A stretch of 64,000 nucleotides of DNA from Litorilinea aerophila (GCF_006569185.2 NZ_VIGC02000025.1:37433-101432); one strand, 5' to 3'. Counted from the stretch's first letter, positions 35,609 through 46,012 are shown. The notes: a model not told the origin generated them from the sequence alone. Numbers and translations are program-made.

Positions 35609-35668
35609 GGCTTGAAACGTCTGGCTGAGCCTGCCAGGCAGCCGAACGTTTCTGGCCTTCTTTTTTAT
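35609..35668 (+). terminator. Terminator hairpin 15 bases before the DegT start codon (possible attenuator)
   Basis: A 12-bp stem with one mismatch: GGCTTGAAACGT (35609-35620) pairs with ACGTTTCTGGCC (35646-35657), followed by TTCTTTTTTAT. The start codon at 35683 lies just downstream, so the aminotransferase would be expressed only by read-through or antitermination from the promoter at 35513. Confidence 0.7.
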
Positions 35669-35682
35669 CCGGTGTCATACCC

Positions 35683-36813
35683 ATGGAGCTGTCGATACCT
35701 TTAGTCGACCTGAAAGCCCAGTACCGAACCATCCAGCCGGCCATCGATGAAGCCATCCAGCGGGTGCTGGCGTCGGCCAACTTCATCATGGGCAGCGAGG
35801 TGGCCGCCTTCGAGGAGGCCTTTGCCCGCTACTGTGGCGCAACCCACTGCGTAGGCGTCAGCAGCGGCACCGCCGCCCTGGAGCTGACCCTGCGGGCCTA
35901 CGGCATCGGACCAGGGGATGAGGTGATCACCGTGGCCCACACCTTCATCGCCACCGCCGAGGCCATCAGCGCAGTAGGGGCCCGCCCCGTCTTTGTGGAC
36001 ATCGACCCGGCCACCTACACCCTGGATCCGGACTGCCTGGCCGCAGCCATCACCCCGGCCACCCGGGCCGTCATCCCCGTGCACATCTACGGCCAGCCCG
36101 CGGATATGACCCGCATCAACGCCATCGCCCGAGAGCACCATCTGGTGGTCATCGAGGATGCGGCCCAGGCCCACGGGGCCACCTGGGCCGGGACTCCCGC
36201 CGGTCACCTGGGACACGCGGCCTGTTTCAGCTTCTATCCCGGCAAAAACCTGGGCGCCTATGGCGATGCTGGCGCCGTGGTCACCGACGATCCAGCCGTG
36301 GCCGAGGCGGTGCGCCTGCTCCGCAACCACGGCCGCCATTCCAAGTACATCCACGAGCAGAAAGGCTTTGGCCATCGCCTGGACGCCCTGCAAGCGGCCA
36401 TCCTGCGGGCCAAGCTGCCCTACCTGGACCGGTGGACCGCCGCCCGGCGTCGCCTGGCGGCCCGCTACACCGCCCTCCTGGCTGACTCGTCCCTGGCGCT
36501 GCCGGCGGAAGCCCCCGACGCGGCCTCGGCCTGGCATCTCTACGTGGTGCGGAGCGAGCAGCGGGACGAGTTGCTGGCCTTCCTCAACGCCCACGGCGTC
36601 GCCGCGGGCATCCACTACCCGGTGCCCCTCCACCTCCAGCCGGCCTATGCGGACCTGGGTTACGGGCCCGGCGACCTGCCGGTGACCGAGGCGGTAGCCG
36701 CCACCTGCCTGAGCCTTCCCCTGTATCCAGAGCTGTGCGACGAGCAGCAGGATCGGGTGGTGGAACTGCTGTACGCCTTCGAGGCGGAACGGGAACAGGG
36801 AAACCCAGGATGA
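35683..36813 (+). CDS. DegT/DnrJ/EryC1/StrS-family sugar aminotransferase
   Basis: PLP-dependent aminotransferase for nucleotide-linked keto sugars, 376 aa. Motifs: PLVDLKAQY at the N-terminus, [33 protein letters not shown] and the PLP lysine K188 in [12 protein letters not shown], then [20 protein letters not shown]. It probably makes an amino sugar for surface polysaccharide. The stop overlaps the next start in ATGA (36810-36813). The upstream terminator hairpin suggests conditional expression. No clear Shine-Dalgarno. Confidence 0.93.
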   Translation: MELSIPLVDLKAQYRTIQPAIDEAIQRVLASANFIMGSEVAAFEEAFARYCGATHCVGVSSGTAALELTLRAYGIGPGDEVITVAHTFIATAEAISAVGARPVFVDIDPATYTLDPDCLAAAITPATRAVIPVHIYGQPADMTRINAIAREHHLVVIEDAAQAHGATWAGTPAGHLGHAACFSFYPGKNLGAYGDAGAVVTDDPAVAEAVRLLRNHGRHSKYIHEQKGFGHRLDALQAAILRAKLPYLDRWTAARRRLAARYTALLADSSLALPAEAPDAASAWHLYVVRSEQRDELLAFLNAHGVAAGIHYPVPLHLQPAYADLGYGPGDLPVTEAVAATCLSLPLYPELCDEQQDRVVELLYAFEAEREQGNPG

Positions 36814-37835
36814 ACCGAGAAGCGATGGCCCACTCCCACCCCGAGCCCACCGCCACGCTCCACGAACTCCAGGAGCCGCGCAAGGAAGCCCCGACCGAAG
36901 CTTCCCCCTACCTGAGCGTGGTCATCCCGGCCCGCAACGAGGAGGGAACCCTGGGCCAGGTGGTGGAGCGCTGCTTCGCCGCTTTCCAGGAGCTGGCCTG
37001 CACCGGCGAAGTGCTGGTGGTCAACGACGGCAGCACCGACGGCACAGCCGATGTGTTGGCCGCCCTCCAGGACCGTTTTCCCACCCTGACCGTCTTCACC
37101 CATCGCCGCAGCCAGGGCATGACCGCCGCCCTGCGCCACATGTTTGCCGCCAGCCGGGGGGAAATCGTCATCCTGATCCCGGCGGACATGGAGTCGGACC
37201 CCCTCCAAGACATCCCCGCCCTGGTGCGCCACCTGGAGGCCCACAACCTGGACGCAGTGGCGGGGTGGCGCCAGGGGCGCAAGGACGGCAAGGTCTTCGC
37301 CAGCGCCATCTACAACCTGGTCATGCGCACCATGGCCGGCGTCCCCGTCCACGACGCCAACTGGATCAAGGCCATGCGCCGGGAGGTGATCGACAGCCTG
37401 CCGCCCCTGCGCAGCGACTGGCACCGTTTTCTTCTCATGATCGCGGTGCACCAGGGCTTTCGGGTGGGGGAAGTGCAGACATCGTACCGGCCCCGGCCCG
37501 CGGGCAGCAGCAAGTTCGGCTGGGAGCGGATTCCCATCAGCTTTCTGGATGTGCTGGTGGTCAAGTTCTTGCTCACCTTCAGCCAGGCGCCCATGCGCTT
37601 CTTCGGTGGCCTGGGCCTGGCCGGCATCGCCGTGAGCCTCCTCACCTTCCTCTACCTCACCGGCCTTTACATCTTCGCCGATACCCAGAAGCGCCCCATC
37701 TTCATTGCCGCGGGCATCCTGGCCATCATCGGCATCCTGCTTCTGCTGGTGGGCTTCCTGGCGGAGCTCATCGTCAGCCAGGGCGAGCGCATCGCCGAGC
37801 TGGAAAAACGCCTCCTCCGCCGCGACCCGGAATAA
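36810..37835 (+). CDS. Family 2 glycosyltransferase, polyprenyl-phosphate type
   Basis: About 341 aa. The GT-A domain has [27 protein letters not shown] and the metal-binding DMESDP. Two C-terminal TM helices follow ([19 protein letters not shown] and a Leu/Ile-rich segment near residue 310). The layout is that of GtrB/DPM1-like enzymes, which load a sugar from a nucleotide donor onto polyprenyl phosphate. Translation is coupled to the DegT gene by ATGA. The lipid-linked product would suit the GT39-type enzyme encoded next on the opposite strand. Confidence 0.9.
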   Translation: MNREAMAHSHPEPTATLHELQEPRKEAPTEASPYLSVVIPARNEEGTLGQVVERCFAAFQELACTGEVLVVNDGSTDGTADVLAALQDRFPTLTVFTHRRSQGMTAALRHMFAASRGEIVILIPADMESDPLQDIPALVRHLEAHNLDAVAGWRQGRKDGKVFASAIYNLVMRTMAGVPVHDANWIKAMRREVIDSLPPLRSDWHRFLLMIAVHQGFRVGEVQTSYRPRPAGSSKFGWERIPISFLDVLVVKFLLTFSQAPMRFFGGLGLAGIAVSLLTFLYLTGLYIFADTQKRPIFIAAGILAIIGILLLLVGFLAELIVSQGERIAELEKRLLRRDPE

Positions 37836-37855
37836 CACCCCCCAATCTTCAATCT

Positions 37856-39838
37856 TCAATCTTCAATCGTCACCCGCCCACACTCCGCCATCACCGGACC
37901 GCGCTCCCCCTGGCCATCCTGCAGACCTACGGTCACCCCATACTCGCCGGGGGGCGTCGCCGGATTCAGGTTGATGTCCAGTTCATCCCGCACGAAGGTG
38001 GATTCGGCCGGCCAGGTGCTGGTAGGCCAGAGGCGCAGGGCAGAGCCTTCGTTGGGCAGCCCCTCGCCCCACACCCCTTCCGGCCCCACCACCTGGGCTG
38101 TGGCGGTGTAGTCCCCGGCGATGGGCCCCCGGGCCTGCCACCACAGGCGCACATGGACCCAGCCGCTGGGGGGATGCATCTCGTCGTCCCGGGCCCGGAG
38201 GACGGGAGTGGTCACTTCACAGGCGGCCAGCATCAGGTTGGGCGCCAGGGCTAGATCGGGATGGCGGGCTGTGGGCGCCAGGGCGGGCAGCTCGGGAAAG
38301 TGGCTGCGCAGGGCATAGCCGCTCAGCTTGATCCCCGCCGGATACTGCTCGGTGATACGGGGAAAGTGCTGGTTGAGCCAGCCCTCCACCAGCCGCTGGT
38401 CGTCCACCCCGGCCAGGTGGCTTTGGGTCAGCCACAGGGTGGCGGCCCCAAAGTCTACCAGACCTTGCAGCGGCGGCGCGATGACCGTCTCCACGTCGTC
38501 GGGTTCCAGCCGTCCGCCCCAGGGGAAAAAGACGGGCAGCTCGTCAAAGTGCATCCGCTGCCGCAGATACCACTCCAGGGCGTCGTGGGTGTAATCCACG
38601 TGGGTCACCACCGCAGCGGGCAGGCCAGGGCTGGCGGTCTGGTATTGGAGGATGTAGCGGGCGGCGGCGCGCCAGTTCTCCCGGTAGCGGGCGGGCGTCC
38701 ACAGGGGAGGCAGGGCCGCCGCCAGGAGCAGCACCGTCGCGGCGAGGACAGGCCATCCCGCGGCTGGCCATCGTCGGGCCAGGATGGCCCCTCCCCGGGC
38801 CGCGGCCCACAGGACGAAGGGCGCCAGAAAGATCAGGTAGCGATCCTCGGCGAAGATGGAGCTGCTGCGGCTGAGGAGCACGTTGGCGATCAGGAGGGGG
38901 ACACCAATCCAGCACAGGAGCCACAGCCGATCACCAGTACCCTGGGCGCGGGGCCAGGCCAGCCCCACGAGCACCAGCCCAGCCAGGAGGATGAGGGCCG
39001 CAAGGAGCAGCGGCTGGGGCCACTCCACCCGCCAGACGGTGAAGATCTGCAACAGACGCCGCAGGTTGTGGGCAAAGTCCGCGAACGCGCGGCCTGGCTC
39101 TCCTTCGGCCGCGTTGACCAGCCAGGCGTTGCGGGCCAGGGGCAGGAAGAGCAGGCTGGCCAGGCCCAAAGCCCCCACTCCCTCCACCAGCCGCCGGCGG
39201 TCCCGACTCTGCCACCCCAGGAGCAGCAGGGTCAGGCCCGCGGCCGGGAGCACAAAGGCGCTGAAGAGATAGGTGTACAGAGCGGCCTCCAGGCAGGCCA
39301 CAAAGCCCAGCCACCACCAGAGCCGACGCCGGGACGCCTGCCACGCCCGCAGCAGAGAGTAGGCCGCCCAGACGATGGCGGCGGTCGCGGGCTGGAACAT
39401 GCGCAACTCCTGGCTGTACCAGACCAGCACCGGGCTGAGGGCCACCAGGAGCCCGGCCAGGCGGCCAATCCCCCGGCCGCTGAGACGGCTGGCCAGCAGC
39501 AGGATGCCCAGTACCGTGGCCACGCCCAGGAGGCTGCCCAGCGCCCGCAAAGCCCCGTCATCCTGGGCCAGTCCAAAGGGCTCCAGCAGCGTCTGCCAGA
39601 AGTGGAGCGCCAGGTAGTAGAGGGGCGGGTGCTTCTCTTCCACCAGCTGGAAGGTCTTCTGCCAGGTGTAGGCAGGATCGGCACCGGCCCAGCGCAGGCT
39701 GACCGCCTCGTCGAACCAGATGCTGTGGTAGTCCAGGCGCCAGAAGCGGGTCAGGGCAGCCACGGCCAGCACCAGCAGGTCCGGCCAGGGTGTCTGCCAG
39801 AAGCGAAGCCAGGAACGAGGCCAGGAAGATGGATTCAT
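37856..39838 (-). CDS. Membrane glycosyltransferase, GT39/GT83-like
   Basis: About 660 aa integral membrane protein with roughly 10-12 TM helices ([35 protein letters not shown]). The first loop carries the catalytic acidic motif [11 protein letters not shown], followed by [15 protein letters not shown], typical of PMT/ArnT-like enzymes that use a polyprenyl-phosphate sugar. A C-terminal soluble beta domain of about 150 residues ([19 protein letters not shown]) is extra. Its start overlaps the recJ stop by ATGA at 39835-39838, so a cell-surface enzyme is translationally coupled to a DNA repair nuclease. It is convergent with the GT2 gene. Confidence 0.88.
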   Translation of the reverse strand: MNPSSWPRSWLRFWQTPWPDLLVLAVAALTRFWRLDYHSIWFDEAVSLRWAGADPAYTWQKTFQLVEEKHPPLYYLALHFWQTLLEPFGLAQDDGALRALGSLLGVATVLGILLLASRLSGRGIGRLAGLLVALSPVLVWYSQELRMFQPATAAIVWAAYSLLRAWQASRRRLWWWLGFVACLEAALYTYLFSAFVLPAAGLTLLLLGWQSRDRRRLVEGVGALGLASLLFLPLARNAWLVNAAEGEPGRAFADFAHNLRRLLQIFTVWRVEWPQPLLLAALILLAGLVLVGLAWPRAQGTGDRLWLLCWIGVPLLIANVLLSRSSSIFAEDRYLIFLAPFVLWAAARGGAILARRWPAAGWPVLAATVLLLAAALPPLWTPARYRENWRAAARYILQYQTASPGLPAAVVTHVDYTHDALEWYLRQRMHFDELPVFFPWGGRLEPDDVETVIAPPLQGLVDFGAATLWLTQSHLAGVDDQRLVEGWLNQHFPRITEQYPAGIKLSGYALRSHFPELPALAPTARHPDLALAPNLMLAACEVTTPVLRARDDEMHPPSGWVHVRLWWQARGPIAGDYTATAQVVGPEGVWGEGLPNEGSALRLWPTSTWPAESTFVRDELDINLNPATPPGEYGVTVGLQDGQGERGPVMAECGRVTIED

Positions 39839-42309
39839 GGTCGATGAACGGTGGGATGGGCGGGTGTCTGGGAGGCGGGTAGCCCGAGCTCGGTCACCCG
39901 GGCCCGCAGGAAAAAGCGCCGGTAGGCCCGGACCTCGGCCAGTTGCTCTTCCAGCTCGGCCCGGAGGATGTCGGCTTCCTCTGGGTGTTCTCCGTTGTGA
40001 TCTGCTCCTTCGGGCACCCGGATGCGGGCCGCGTCCCCCGCCAGCCACTCTTCCAGCTGGATCAGCCCCCGCACCTCCAGCCAGAGCAGGCTGTGACGGA
40101 TCACGGCCTCGGTGGTGCCCAGCCGGGCGGCCATGCGGCCCACGTCCAGCAGCCGGTCTCGCTCCAGGGCGTATTTGCACATGCCGGCCACGCTGCGCAG
40201 CACCCCGGCCACAGAATCGTCCGTGGTGGGGCGGCCACACAGGTAAATGGCCGAGGGCTGGCTCGTCTCCACCAGCCAGCGCAGGAGAGCAGAGGATGGC
40301 GGAATGCTCCACAGAACCAGGGGCGCGCCGGGGGAGATGTCCTGGGCGAAGGCCGTGCGGGGGGCATAGGGAACGGCCTGGCCGGGCTCGGGGGTGTGGT
40401 GGGCCAGGTGGACCCCCTCCGCGTACCAGTGGGCCTGCTCCGGCCCGGGCAGGTCGGCCAGCTGGACGGGCCTGGACCGCAGGTCGTGGATGGGCACGGC
40501 CGCCGGCGTGGCCACGGCGATTTCGGGGACATGGGCCTGGCCGGGCCGGCTGGCCACGTAGCTCAGTTGCAGGCTGCGCTCCCCGCGGAATTCATTGATG
40601 CCCAGGGTATAGACCAGGTCCACCGGGCCGGCCGGGAGTTCGCCATCGGCGCCGTGGAACCAGATGACCGGCTGGCGGGTGCCGTCCGGCGCCTGGACCA
40701 GCAGCTTGCGATGGCTGCCGTCCCGGCCCAGGCGGCGGTCGTCCACCACCTGCAGTTGCCGGCTGAGCCACTGGGGCATGGGGTTGCCGTTGCCGAAGGG
40801 CGCCAGCCGCTGCAGGGCTTCGGCCAGAGGCATGGACAGCTCGCCCAGGGGCACCTCGGCATCGATGACCAGGCCAGGTGGCACATCCGGGCTGCGGTGT
40901 GCCTCCACCTGCCGGTCCAGCTCCCGGCGGAAGCGGTCGATGTTTTCCGGGGGCAGGCTGAGGCCCGCTGCGCCCGGGTGGCCGCCGTGACCCAGCAGCA
41001 GGTGGCTGCAGGCCGCGATGGCCGCGCCGATGTCCACCCCGGGGACGCTGCGGGCGCTGCCCCGGGCCGGCTGGCCGGGCGGGTTGAGCAGCAGTACCGT
41101 GGGCTTTTGGAACTCTTCCACCAGCCGGGAGGCGACGATGCCCACAATGCCGGCGTGCCAGGCGGGATGGGCCAGCACCAGGGCGTTGAAGTCCAGCAGC
41201 CAGGGATTGCGTTCGATGATCTCCAGCGCGCTGGCGGTAATCTGGCTGGTGAGCAGGCGGCGCTGCTGGTTGAGCCGCTCCATCTGCGCGGCCAGCTGGC
41301 CGGCCCGGATGGGGTCGGTGGTGGTGAGGAGCTCCACGGCCACGGTGGCGTCCTCCAGCCGGCCCACCGCGTTCATCCGAGGCCCCAGTTGGAAGGCGAT
41401 GGACTCCGCGTCCACCGTGGCGGGGTTGAGCCGGGCCACCTCCATGAGGGCCAGCAGGCCGATGCGCCGGGTGCGGCGGAGCTGTTCCAGGCCCAGCTGG
41501 AGCAGGTAGCGGGCGTCGTGGACCTGTTCGGCCACGTCGGCCACGATGCCCAGGGCCACCAGGTCCAGGAAGACCCGTTCCTGGCCGGCCTGCCCGGCCT
41601 GCTGGAAGAGGGCCTGGATGAGCTTGAAAGCCACGCCCACGCCGGGCAGGGTGCGCAGGGGGTCATCGGGGGGCTGGAACTTGGGGTTGACGATGGCGTC
41701 GGCCCGGCGCACGCTGTCGGCGCCCACCTGCTGGGGGGGCAGCCCAAAGAGGGGATCCTGGCCTGGGGTCAGCGACTGGAGCTCGGGGGGGAGGTCGTGG
41801 TGGTCGGTGACGATGACCGTGAGCCCCTGGTCCTTCGCGTAGCCAATGGCGGGACCTTCGGCGATGCCCGTGTCGCAGGTCAGCAGCACGTCCGGCCGAA
41901 AGGAGGGATCTGCCAGCTTCTCGGCCAGGACGGCCACCTGGATGCCATGGCCTTCCCGGAAGCGGTTGGGCACGTGGAAGCGCACCCGCTCCGGGCCGGC
42001 CAGATGGCGCAGACCGGCCACCAGGGTGGCGGTGCTGGTCTGCCCGTCCACGTCGAAGTCCCCCCAGACCAGGATGCGCTTTCCGGCCGCGATGCTTTCG
42101 TGTAGAAGTTCAGCGGCCCGGGCGAGGCCGAGGAGGGCTGTGGGCGGAGCCGGCCTGTAGGCCTCCGGATCCAGGAAGGGACGGGCCTTTTCCGGCGTGT
42201 CGAAGCCCCGTTGGGCCAGGAGTTGGGCCACCAGCCGATGGCCGTCCACCAGGGCGAGAAGCTCTGGCGCGGGGTCTACAGGTGGGCGGAGGGTCCAGGG
42301 TTGACTCAT
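39835..42309 (-). CDS. recJ: Single-stranded-DNA-specific exonuclease RecJ
   Basis: 5'-3' ssDNA exonuclease of the RecF and mismatch-repair pathways. 824 aa, longer than the usual ~570. DHH domain motifs: [10 protein letters not shown] near residue 83, LLTCDTGI, and TDHHDLPPE near 170. The DHHA1 domain carries [13 protein letters not shown]. An OB domain follows, and the last ~250 residues form an extra region with a probable winged helix ([22 protein letters not shown]) and a coiled-coil end. Long C-terminal extensions are known in Deinococcus and Chloroflexota RecJ. The start follows the PD-(D/E)XK gene by 25 bases. Confidence 0.94.
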   Translation of the reverse strand: MSQPWTLRPPVDPAPELLALVDGHRLVAQLLAQRGFDTPEKARPFLDPEAYRPAPPTALLGLARAAELLHESIAAGKRILVWGDFDVDGQTSTATLVAGLRHLAGPERVRFHVPNRFREGHGIQVAVLAEKLADPSFRPDVLLTCDTGIAEGPAIGYAKDQGLTVIVTDHHDLPPELQSLTPGQDPLFGLPPQQVGADSVRRADAIVNPKFQPPDDPLRTLPGVGVAFKLIQALFQQAGQAGQERVFLDLVALGIVADVAEQVHDARYLLQLGLEQLRRTRRIGLLALMEVARLNPATVDAESIAFQLGPRMNAVGRLEDATVAVELLTTTDPIRAGQLAAQMERLNQQRRLLTSQITASALEIIERNPWLLDFNALVLAHPAWHAGIVGIVASRLVEEFQKPTVLLLNPPGQPARGSARSVPGVDIGAAIAACSHLLLGHGGHPGAAGLSLPPENIDRFRRELDRQVEAHRSPDVPPGLVIDAEVPLGELSMPLAEALQRLAPFGNGNPMPQWLSRQLQVVDDRRLGRDGSHRKLLVQAPDGTRQPVIWFHGADGELPAGPVDLVYTLGINEFRGERSLQLSYVASRPGQAHVPEIAVATPAAVPIHDLRSRPVQLADLPGPEQAHWYAEGVHLAHHTPEPGQAVPYAPRTAFAQDISPGAPLVLWSIPPSSALLRWLVETSQPSAIYLCGRPTTDDSVAGVLRSVAGMCKYALERDRLLDVGRMAARLGTTEAVIRHSLLWLEVRGLIQLEEWLAGDAARIRVPEGADHNGEHPEEADILRAELEEQLAEVRAYRRFFLRARVTELGLPASQTPAHPTVHRP

Positions 42310-42334
42310 GGGAACACCGGTACCAGGGGATGGG

Positions 42335-43252
42335 TCAGAAGGCCAGTTCGGCCACGTCGTCCAGGGTGAACTCCAGGGCGGCGGTCACGTCCACGGCGAA
42401 GAAGTCTTCCATATCCTCCACATCGTCCAGGTCACCGGCTGCTGTGCCCCGGTTGCAGCGGCTTCGGTAGACGCAGAACTGGCAGAAACGGCGTCGGTTG
42501 GCCTCGGTGTCGGGCACTTTGGGGAAGTCTGCAGGCCGCTGGCCGGCCAGGATCTCGGCCAGCAACTGCTGGAGTCTCCGCTGATTCTCCTGGTGTTGGC
42601 TGCCATCATAGCGAAAGCGGATGGGCTGTTCCGGCGCCGCGGTGAACCAGTAGAGCATCTCCACCTGCTCTGGCTGCACAGGCCCCCAGGGCAGGGAGGG
42701 GGAGGCCTCTACCAAAACGTAGGGGTAGATGAGGCTCTGCAGGCGTTGCCGGAGGGTGGCCGGCTCTGGGCGGCGCCGGCTGGTCTTCCAGTCCACGATG
42801 ACCACCCGGCCTTCTGGGTCAGCGGCGATCAGGTCGTATTTGGCGGCCAGCCGGAAGCCCTGTTCAGGGCTGTCGGGGCGCCCTTCCAGGCCAAAGGGCA
42901 CGGACAGGATTCGCTCTACCTCCTTGTGCGCCTCGGGGAGGTGGGCCGGCCGGTGGGCCCGGTAGGCAGCGAACCAGGCATCCAGCGGGGGGGGCAGGCT
43001 GGCGGCCAGAAGCGCCGGGTCCAGGCCGATCTCGACCCGCTCCACCAGGCGATGGAAGGCCGCGCCCAGGCGCATGAGCTGCTCATGGTCCTGGACGGGC
43101 GCGGCCTCCACCGCGGGCCAGGGCAGTTGCTCCACATAGGCCAGCCAGAAGCGTCGCGGGCAGTCCTGGTAGGCCTGCAGGCTGGACTGGCTGAAGGCGA
43201 AGGTGTCCGGCAGGCGTGGGTATGGATGCTTTGGGTCATTCACAGCGTGCAT
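42335..43252 (-). CDS. PD-(D/E)XK nuclease with predicted Fe-S cluster
   Basis: About 305 aa, RecB/Cas4/AddB-like nuclease. The active site is visible as AAKYDLIA followed by VVIVDWKTSRRRP, then a Q/Y motif (LQSLIYPYVLVE). Four cysteines in the iron-staple pattern, C31 (YQDCPRRFW) and a C-terminal CQFCVYRSRC (C~256, ~259, ~265), predict a [4Fe-4S] cluster as in AddB and Cas4. An acidic tail follows. No Cas1/Cas2 or CRISPR is nearby, so Cas4 itself is unlikely. It lies directly upstream of recJ. The start lacks a clear Shine-Dalgarno. Confidence 0.87.
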   Translation of the reverse strand: MHAVNDPKHPYPRLPDTFAFSQSSLQAYQDCPRRFWLAYVEQLPWPAVEAAPVQDHEQLMRLGAAFHRLVERVEIGLDPALLAASLPPPLDAWFAAYRAHRPAHLPEAHKEVERILSVPFGLEGRPDSPEQGFRLAAKYDLIAADPEGRVVIVDWKTSRRRPEPATLRQRLQSLIYPYVLVEASPSLPWGPVQPEQVEMLYWFTAAPEQPIRFRYDGSQHQENQRRLQQLLAEILAGQRPADFPKVPDTEANRRRFCQFCVYRSRCNRGTAAGDLDDVEDMEDFFAVDVTAALEFTLDDVAELAF

Positions 43253-43312
43253 AGGGCCATGATAGCACACGGTGGCTGGCCGGAGCAATTGCCCGGCCGA
43301 TGGGAGGACGTC

Positions 43313-44536
43313 TCACCCGGCCTGGGGCCGGACACCCACGTAGCGGGCTCGGGGCCGGATCAGGCGGTCGCTCTGGTATTGCTCCAGCGCGTGGCCGATC
43401 CAGCCTGCCATGCGCCCCAGGGCAAAGAGGGCCAGCGCCCGGCCAGCCGGCAGCTCCAGGGCCTGGGCCAGGGTCGCCAGGGCGAAGTCCAGGTTGGGGT
43501 ATAGCCCGAAATGGGCCTGCACCGCCTGGATCAGCGCGTTGGCCACCTCCATGGCCGGCCCGTCCGGGCATGCGGCCCGGGTAGCCTCCAGCAGGCAGGC
43601 GGCCCGGGGATCGCCGGCCGGGTACAGGGGATGGCCGAAGCCGGGCAGCCGATCCCCCTGCTTCACCCGCCGGGCAATGGCTTCCCGTACATCCTCCCGG
43701 GCGTCCCGCAGGAGGGCCTCGCACCGGGCGGTGTCCCCGCCATGTCGAGGTCCCTGGAGGGCAGCCAGGCCCGCGATCACGGTGGCGTAGGGCGTGGCGC
43801 CGGTGGAGGCCACGCCCCGGGCTACGAAGGCCGAGGCGTTCAGCTCATGGTCGGCGCAGAGGATCAGGGCCGCGTTCAACAATTGGGCCGCGTCCGGCCG
43901 GTCAGGAAGCCAGGCCTGCTGGAGCTGCTGCGCGATGGGGCCCTGGCCGGCCTGGCCCGTCAAAACGCCGGTGGCCAGGGCCAGGAGGCGGGCGCCGGTG
44001 CGGGCCACGGCAGTGGGGTTCAGGTCGTGGGCGGCCAGGTCCTCGGCCGCGGCCAGGGGCAGCAGGGCCTGGAGCTGCTCCATGGGCGTCAGCCGGCGGA
44101 GCCGGGGGGCCAGCTCCTGGCAGGGCGCCAGCAGCCGGGCCACTGTTTCGTCTTCCGCCTCGAAGATCCCCTCTGTGTGGAAGCGGCCGGTCCAGAGGAG
44201 GGCGGCCACCGCCTCGAAGGGGTGGGTGCGGGCGAGCTCCGTGGCCTCGTGACCCCGGTAGTAGAGGCGTCCGTTTTCGATCAGGGTGATGGCCGACTCC
44301 AGCACCGGGTCGCCGAAGTGCAGGGCGTCGTCCAGCCCCTGGGCCGGGCGACGGCGGCGCTCCCGCCGCTGCTTCAGGGCCTGGACATCGGCCGCGTGGT
44401 AGCGGCGTTTTCGGCCACCTTCGGCCGTAGCCTCGGAGCGGATCAGGCCCCGGCTGACGTAGGCGTAGAGGGTGCCCAGGCTGATGCCGAGCTCCGCGGC
44501 GGCTTCCCGGGCGGTGTAGAAGAGTGGGTCGGACAT
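43313..44536 (-). CDS. Citrate synthase-like protein with N-terminal helix-turn-helix domain
   Basis: About 407 aa. Residues ~5-60 form an excisionase/MerR-type HTH (YTAREAAAELGISLGTLYAYVSRGLI, in part). The rest is a short citrate synthase: the two catalytic histidines are in ADHELNAS and GFGHPLYP, the aspartate is in NLDFALA, and GRMAGWIGHALEQY is near the end. It may be an enzyme, or a regulator that senses oxaloacetate or acetyl-CoA and controls the divergent citrate synthase gene. The ATG at 44536 lacks a good Shine-Dalgarno; a TTG at 44563 is possible. Confidence 0.88.
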   Translation of the reverse strand: MSDPLFYTAREAAAELGISLGTLYAYVSRGLIRSEATAEGGRKRRYHAADVQALKQRRERRRRPAQGLDDALHFGDPVLESAITLIENGRLYYRGHEATELARTHPFEAVAALLWTGRFHTEGIFEAEDETVARLLAPCQELAPRLRRLTPMEQLQALLPLAAAEDLAAHDLNPTAVARTGARLLALATGVLTGQAGQGPIAQQLQQAWLPDRPDAAQLLNAALILCADHELNASAFVARGVASTGATPYATVIAGLAALQGPRHGGDTARCEALLRDAREDVREAIARRVKQGDRLPGFGHPLYPAGDPRAACLLEATRAACPDGPAMEVANALIQAVQAHFGLYPNLDFALATLAQALELPAGRALALFALGRMAGWIGHALEQYQSDRLIRPRARYVGVRPQAG

Positions 44537-44608
44537 GGGTTTACTGGTGGGGCGCTCTGTCAACTGCCCTGGACACAGGGAACAGCGTCAAAACCGGGTC
44601 GAAATATA

Positions 44609-44625
44609 TTGATTGTTAGAATCAA
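44609..44625. promoter_or_regulatory. Predicted operator between divergent citrate synthase genes
   Basis: Perfect inverted repeat TTGATT-5-AATCAA, ending two bases before the -35 of the rightward promoter. A second palindrome, CAACGTTG, lies at 44632-44639. Confidence 0.5.
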
Positions 44626-44627
44626 GA

Positions 44628-44656
44628 TTGACAACGTTGACTGGCTGGCCTATCAT
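44628..44656 (+). promoter_or_regulatory. Promoter of citrate synthase gene
   Basis: TTGACA (44628-44633), 17 bases, TATCAT (44651-44656). The start codon is 43 bases after the -10. Confidence 0.7.
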
Positions 44657-44698
44657 AGCATAGAAGTGATTCGCCCTCAAACGTAGAAGGATGGAGAG

Positions 44699-45853
44699 AT
44701 GTCAACTACCCAAACGGCTCAAACCACCGACGCCTTCAAGCCTGGCCTGGAAGGCGTCATCGCCGCCGAGACCCGCCTGAGCAGCGTAGATGGCCAGAAA
44801 GGCGAGCTCATCATCGCTGGCTTTCCCCTGGAAGAGCTGGCCGCCCATGCCACCTTCGAGGAAACGGCCTACCTCCTCTGGTACGATCACCTGCCCACGG
44901 CCGCCGAGTTGGAGCGCTTCCGGGCCGAGCTGGCCGGGTATCGGGCGCTGCCCGCCGCCACCCTGACCCTGTTGGAGCAGGTGGCCCAGGTCCGCCGCCC
45001 GGCCATGGACGCGCTGCGCATCGCCGCGGGGGCCATGGATCTGGATGCCCGCGACCTGGATGACCATGGGCTGGCTCGCCTGGCCCTGGCCCGTATCCCC
45101 ACCATCGTGGCGGCCTACTGGCGGCTGCTCCACGGCCAGGCCCCGGTAGAGCCCGATCCGGAACTGGGCCACGCGGCCAACTACCTCTACATGCTGGAGG
45201 GTGCCCGCCCCACGCCGGCCAAGGTGCGGGGCCTGGAGACCTATCTCAACACCGTCTCCGACCACGGGCTCAACGCCTCCACCTTCGCCGCCCGGGTGAT
45301 CATCGCCACCCAGTCGGACCTGGTCTCCGCGCTGGTGGGGGCCATTGGCGCGCTCAAGGGACCTCTCCACGGCGGCGCGCCGGGGCCGGCCCTGGACATG
45401 GTCTTCGAGATCGGCGACGTTTCCCGGGCAGAGTCCTACCTGCGGGAGAAGCTGGAGCGGGGCGAACGGCTCATGGGCTTCGGCCACCGGGTCTACAAGG
45501 TGCGGGACCCCAGGGCCGAGGTGTTGGCCCGGGCCGCGGAGGTCATGTATCGGGATGGCGGGGACATGGCCCTCTACAACCTGGCTCGGGAGGTGGAGAA
45601 GATTGCCGTGGCGCTGCTGGCCGAATACAAGCCGGGGCGCAACCTGCAGACCAATGTGGAGTTCTACACCGCGCTCCTGCTCCACGGCCTGGGCCTGGAC
45701 ACGGACCTCTTCACTCCCACCTTCGCGGTGGGGCGTACCGCCGGCTGGATCGGCCACTGTTTTGAGCAGCGGGCCACGGGCCGCCTGATCCGCCCCGATT
45801 CCCGCTACATTGGCGAGCGCAACCGCCGCTGGGTTCCCCTGGAGCAGCGTTAG
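44699..45853 (+). CDS. gltA: Citrate synthase
   Basis: Condenses oxaloacetate and acetyl-CoA at the entry of the TCA cycle; a 2-methylcitrate synthase role cannot be excluded. 384 aa. Catalytic histidines are H189 (SDHGLNAS) and H263 (GFGHRVYK), with GALKGPLHGGAP between them. The usual catalytic aspartate of the NVDFY motif is a glutamate here (NVEFY, E321). The C-terminal GRTAGWIGHCFEQ and LIRPDSRYIG are intact. GGAGAG precedes the ATG. It is transcribed away from the HTH citrate synthase. Confidence 0.92.
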   Translation: MSTTQTAQTTDAFKPGLEGVIAAETRLSSVDGQKGELIIAGFPLEELAAHATFEETAYLLWYDHLPTAAELERFRAELAGYRALPAATLTLLEQVAQVRRPAMDALRIAAGAMDLDARDLDDHGLARLALARIPTIVAAYWRLLHGQAPVEPDPELGHAANYLYMLEGARPTPAKVRGLETYLNTVSDHGLNASTFAARVIIATQSDLVSALVGAIGALKGPLHGGAPGPALDMVFEIGDVSRAESYLREKLERGERLMGFGHRVYKVRDPRAEVLARAAEVMYRDGGDMALYNLAREVEKIAVALLAEYKPGRNLQTNVEFYTALLLHGLGLDTDLFTPTFAVGRTAGWIGHCFEQRATGRLIRPDSRYIGERNRRWVPLEQR

Positions 45854-45940
45854 TCCAGCCCGGCGGAAATAGACCAATGGTGACTCTTCTGCAAAAAGGG
45901 CATTTTTGAACGCAAAGGCGCAAAGAAACGCAGGAGAGAG

Positions 45941-46006
45941 TCACCCGAATCAGCGTTCATCTGGGTGGGTCAGCGTCCTCATTTGACCTTTGTGCAGTAG
46001 AGCCAA
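45941..46006 (+). repeat. 66-bp dispersed repeat, family 3, copy 1
   Basis: Starts TCACCCGAATCAGCGTTCAT and ends with CATTTGACC..TGTGCAGTAGAG. It matches the reverse complement of 59502-59567 at 60 of 66 positions by my count. Confidence 0.8.
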
Positions 46007-46012
46007 TAGTAG

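Noticed and set aside
42335..43252. Cas4 nuclease
   Set aside because: It has the Fe-S and DWK motifs, but no Cas1, Cas2 or CRISPR is present and its neighbour is recJ; a general repair nuclease is the safer call.
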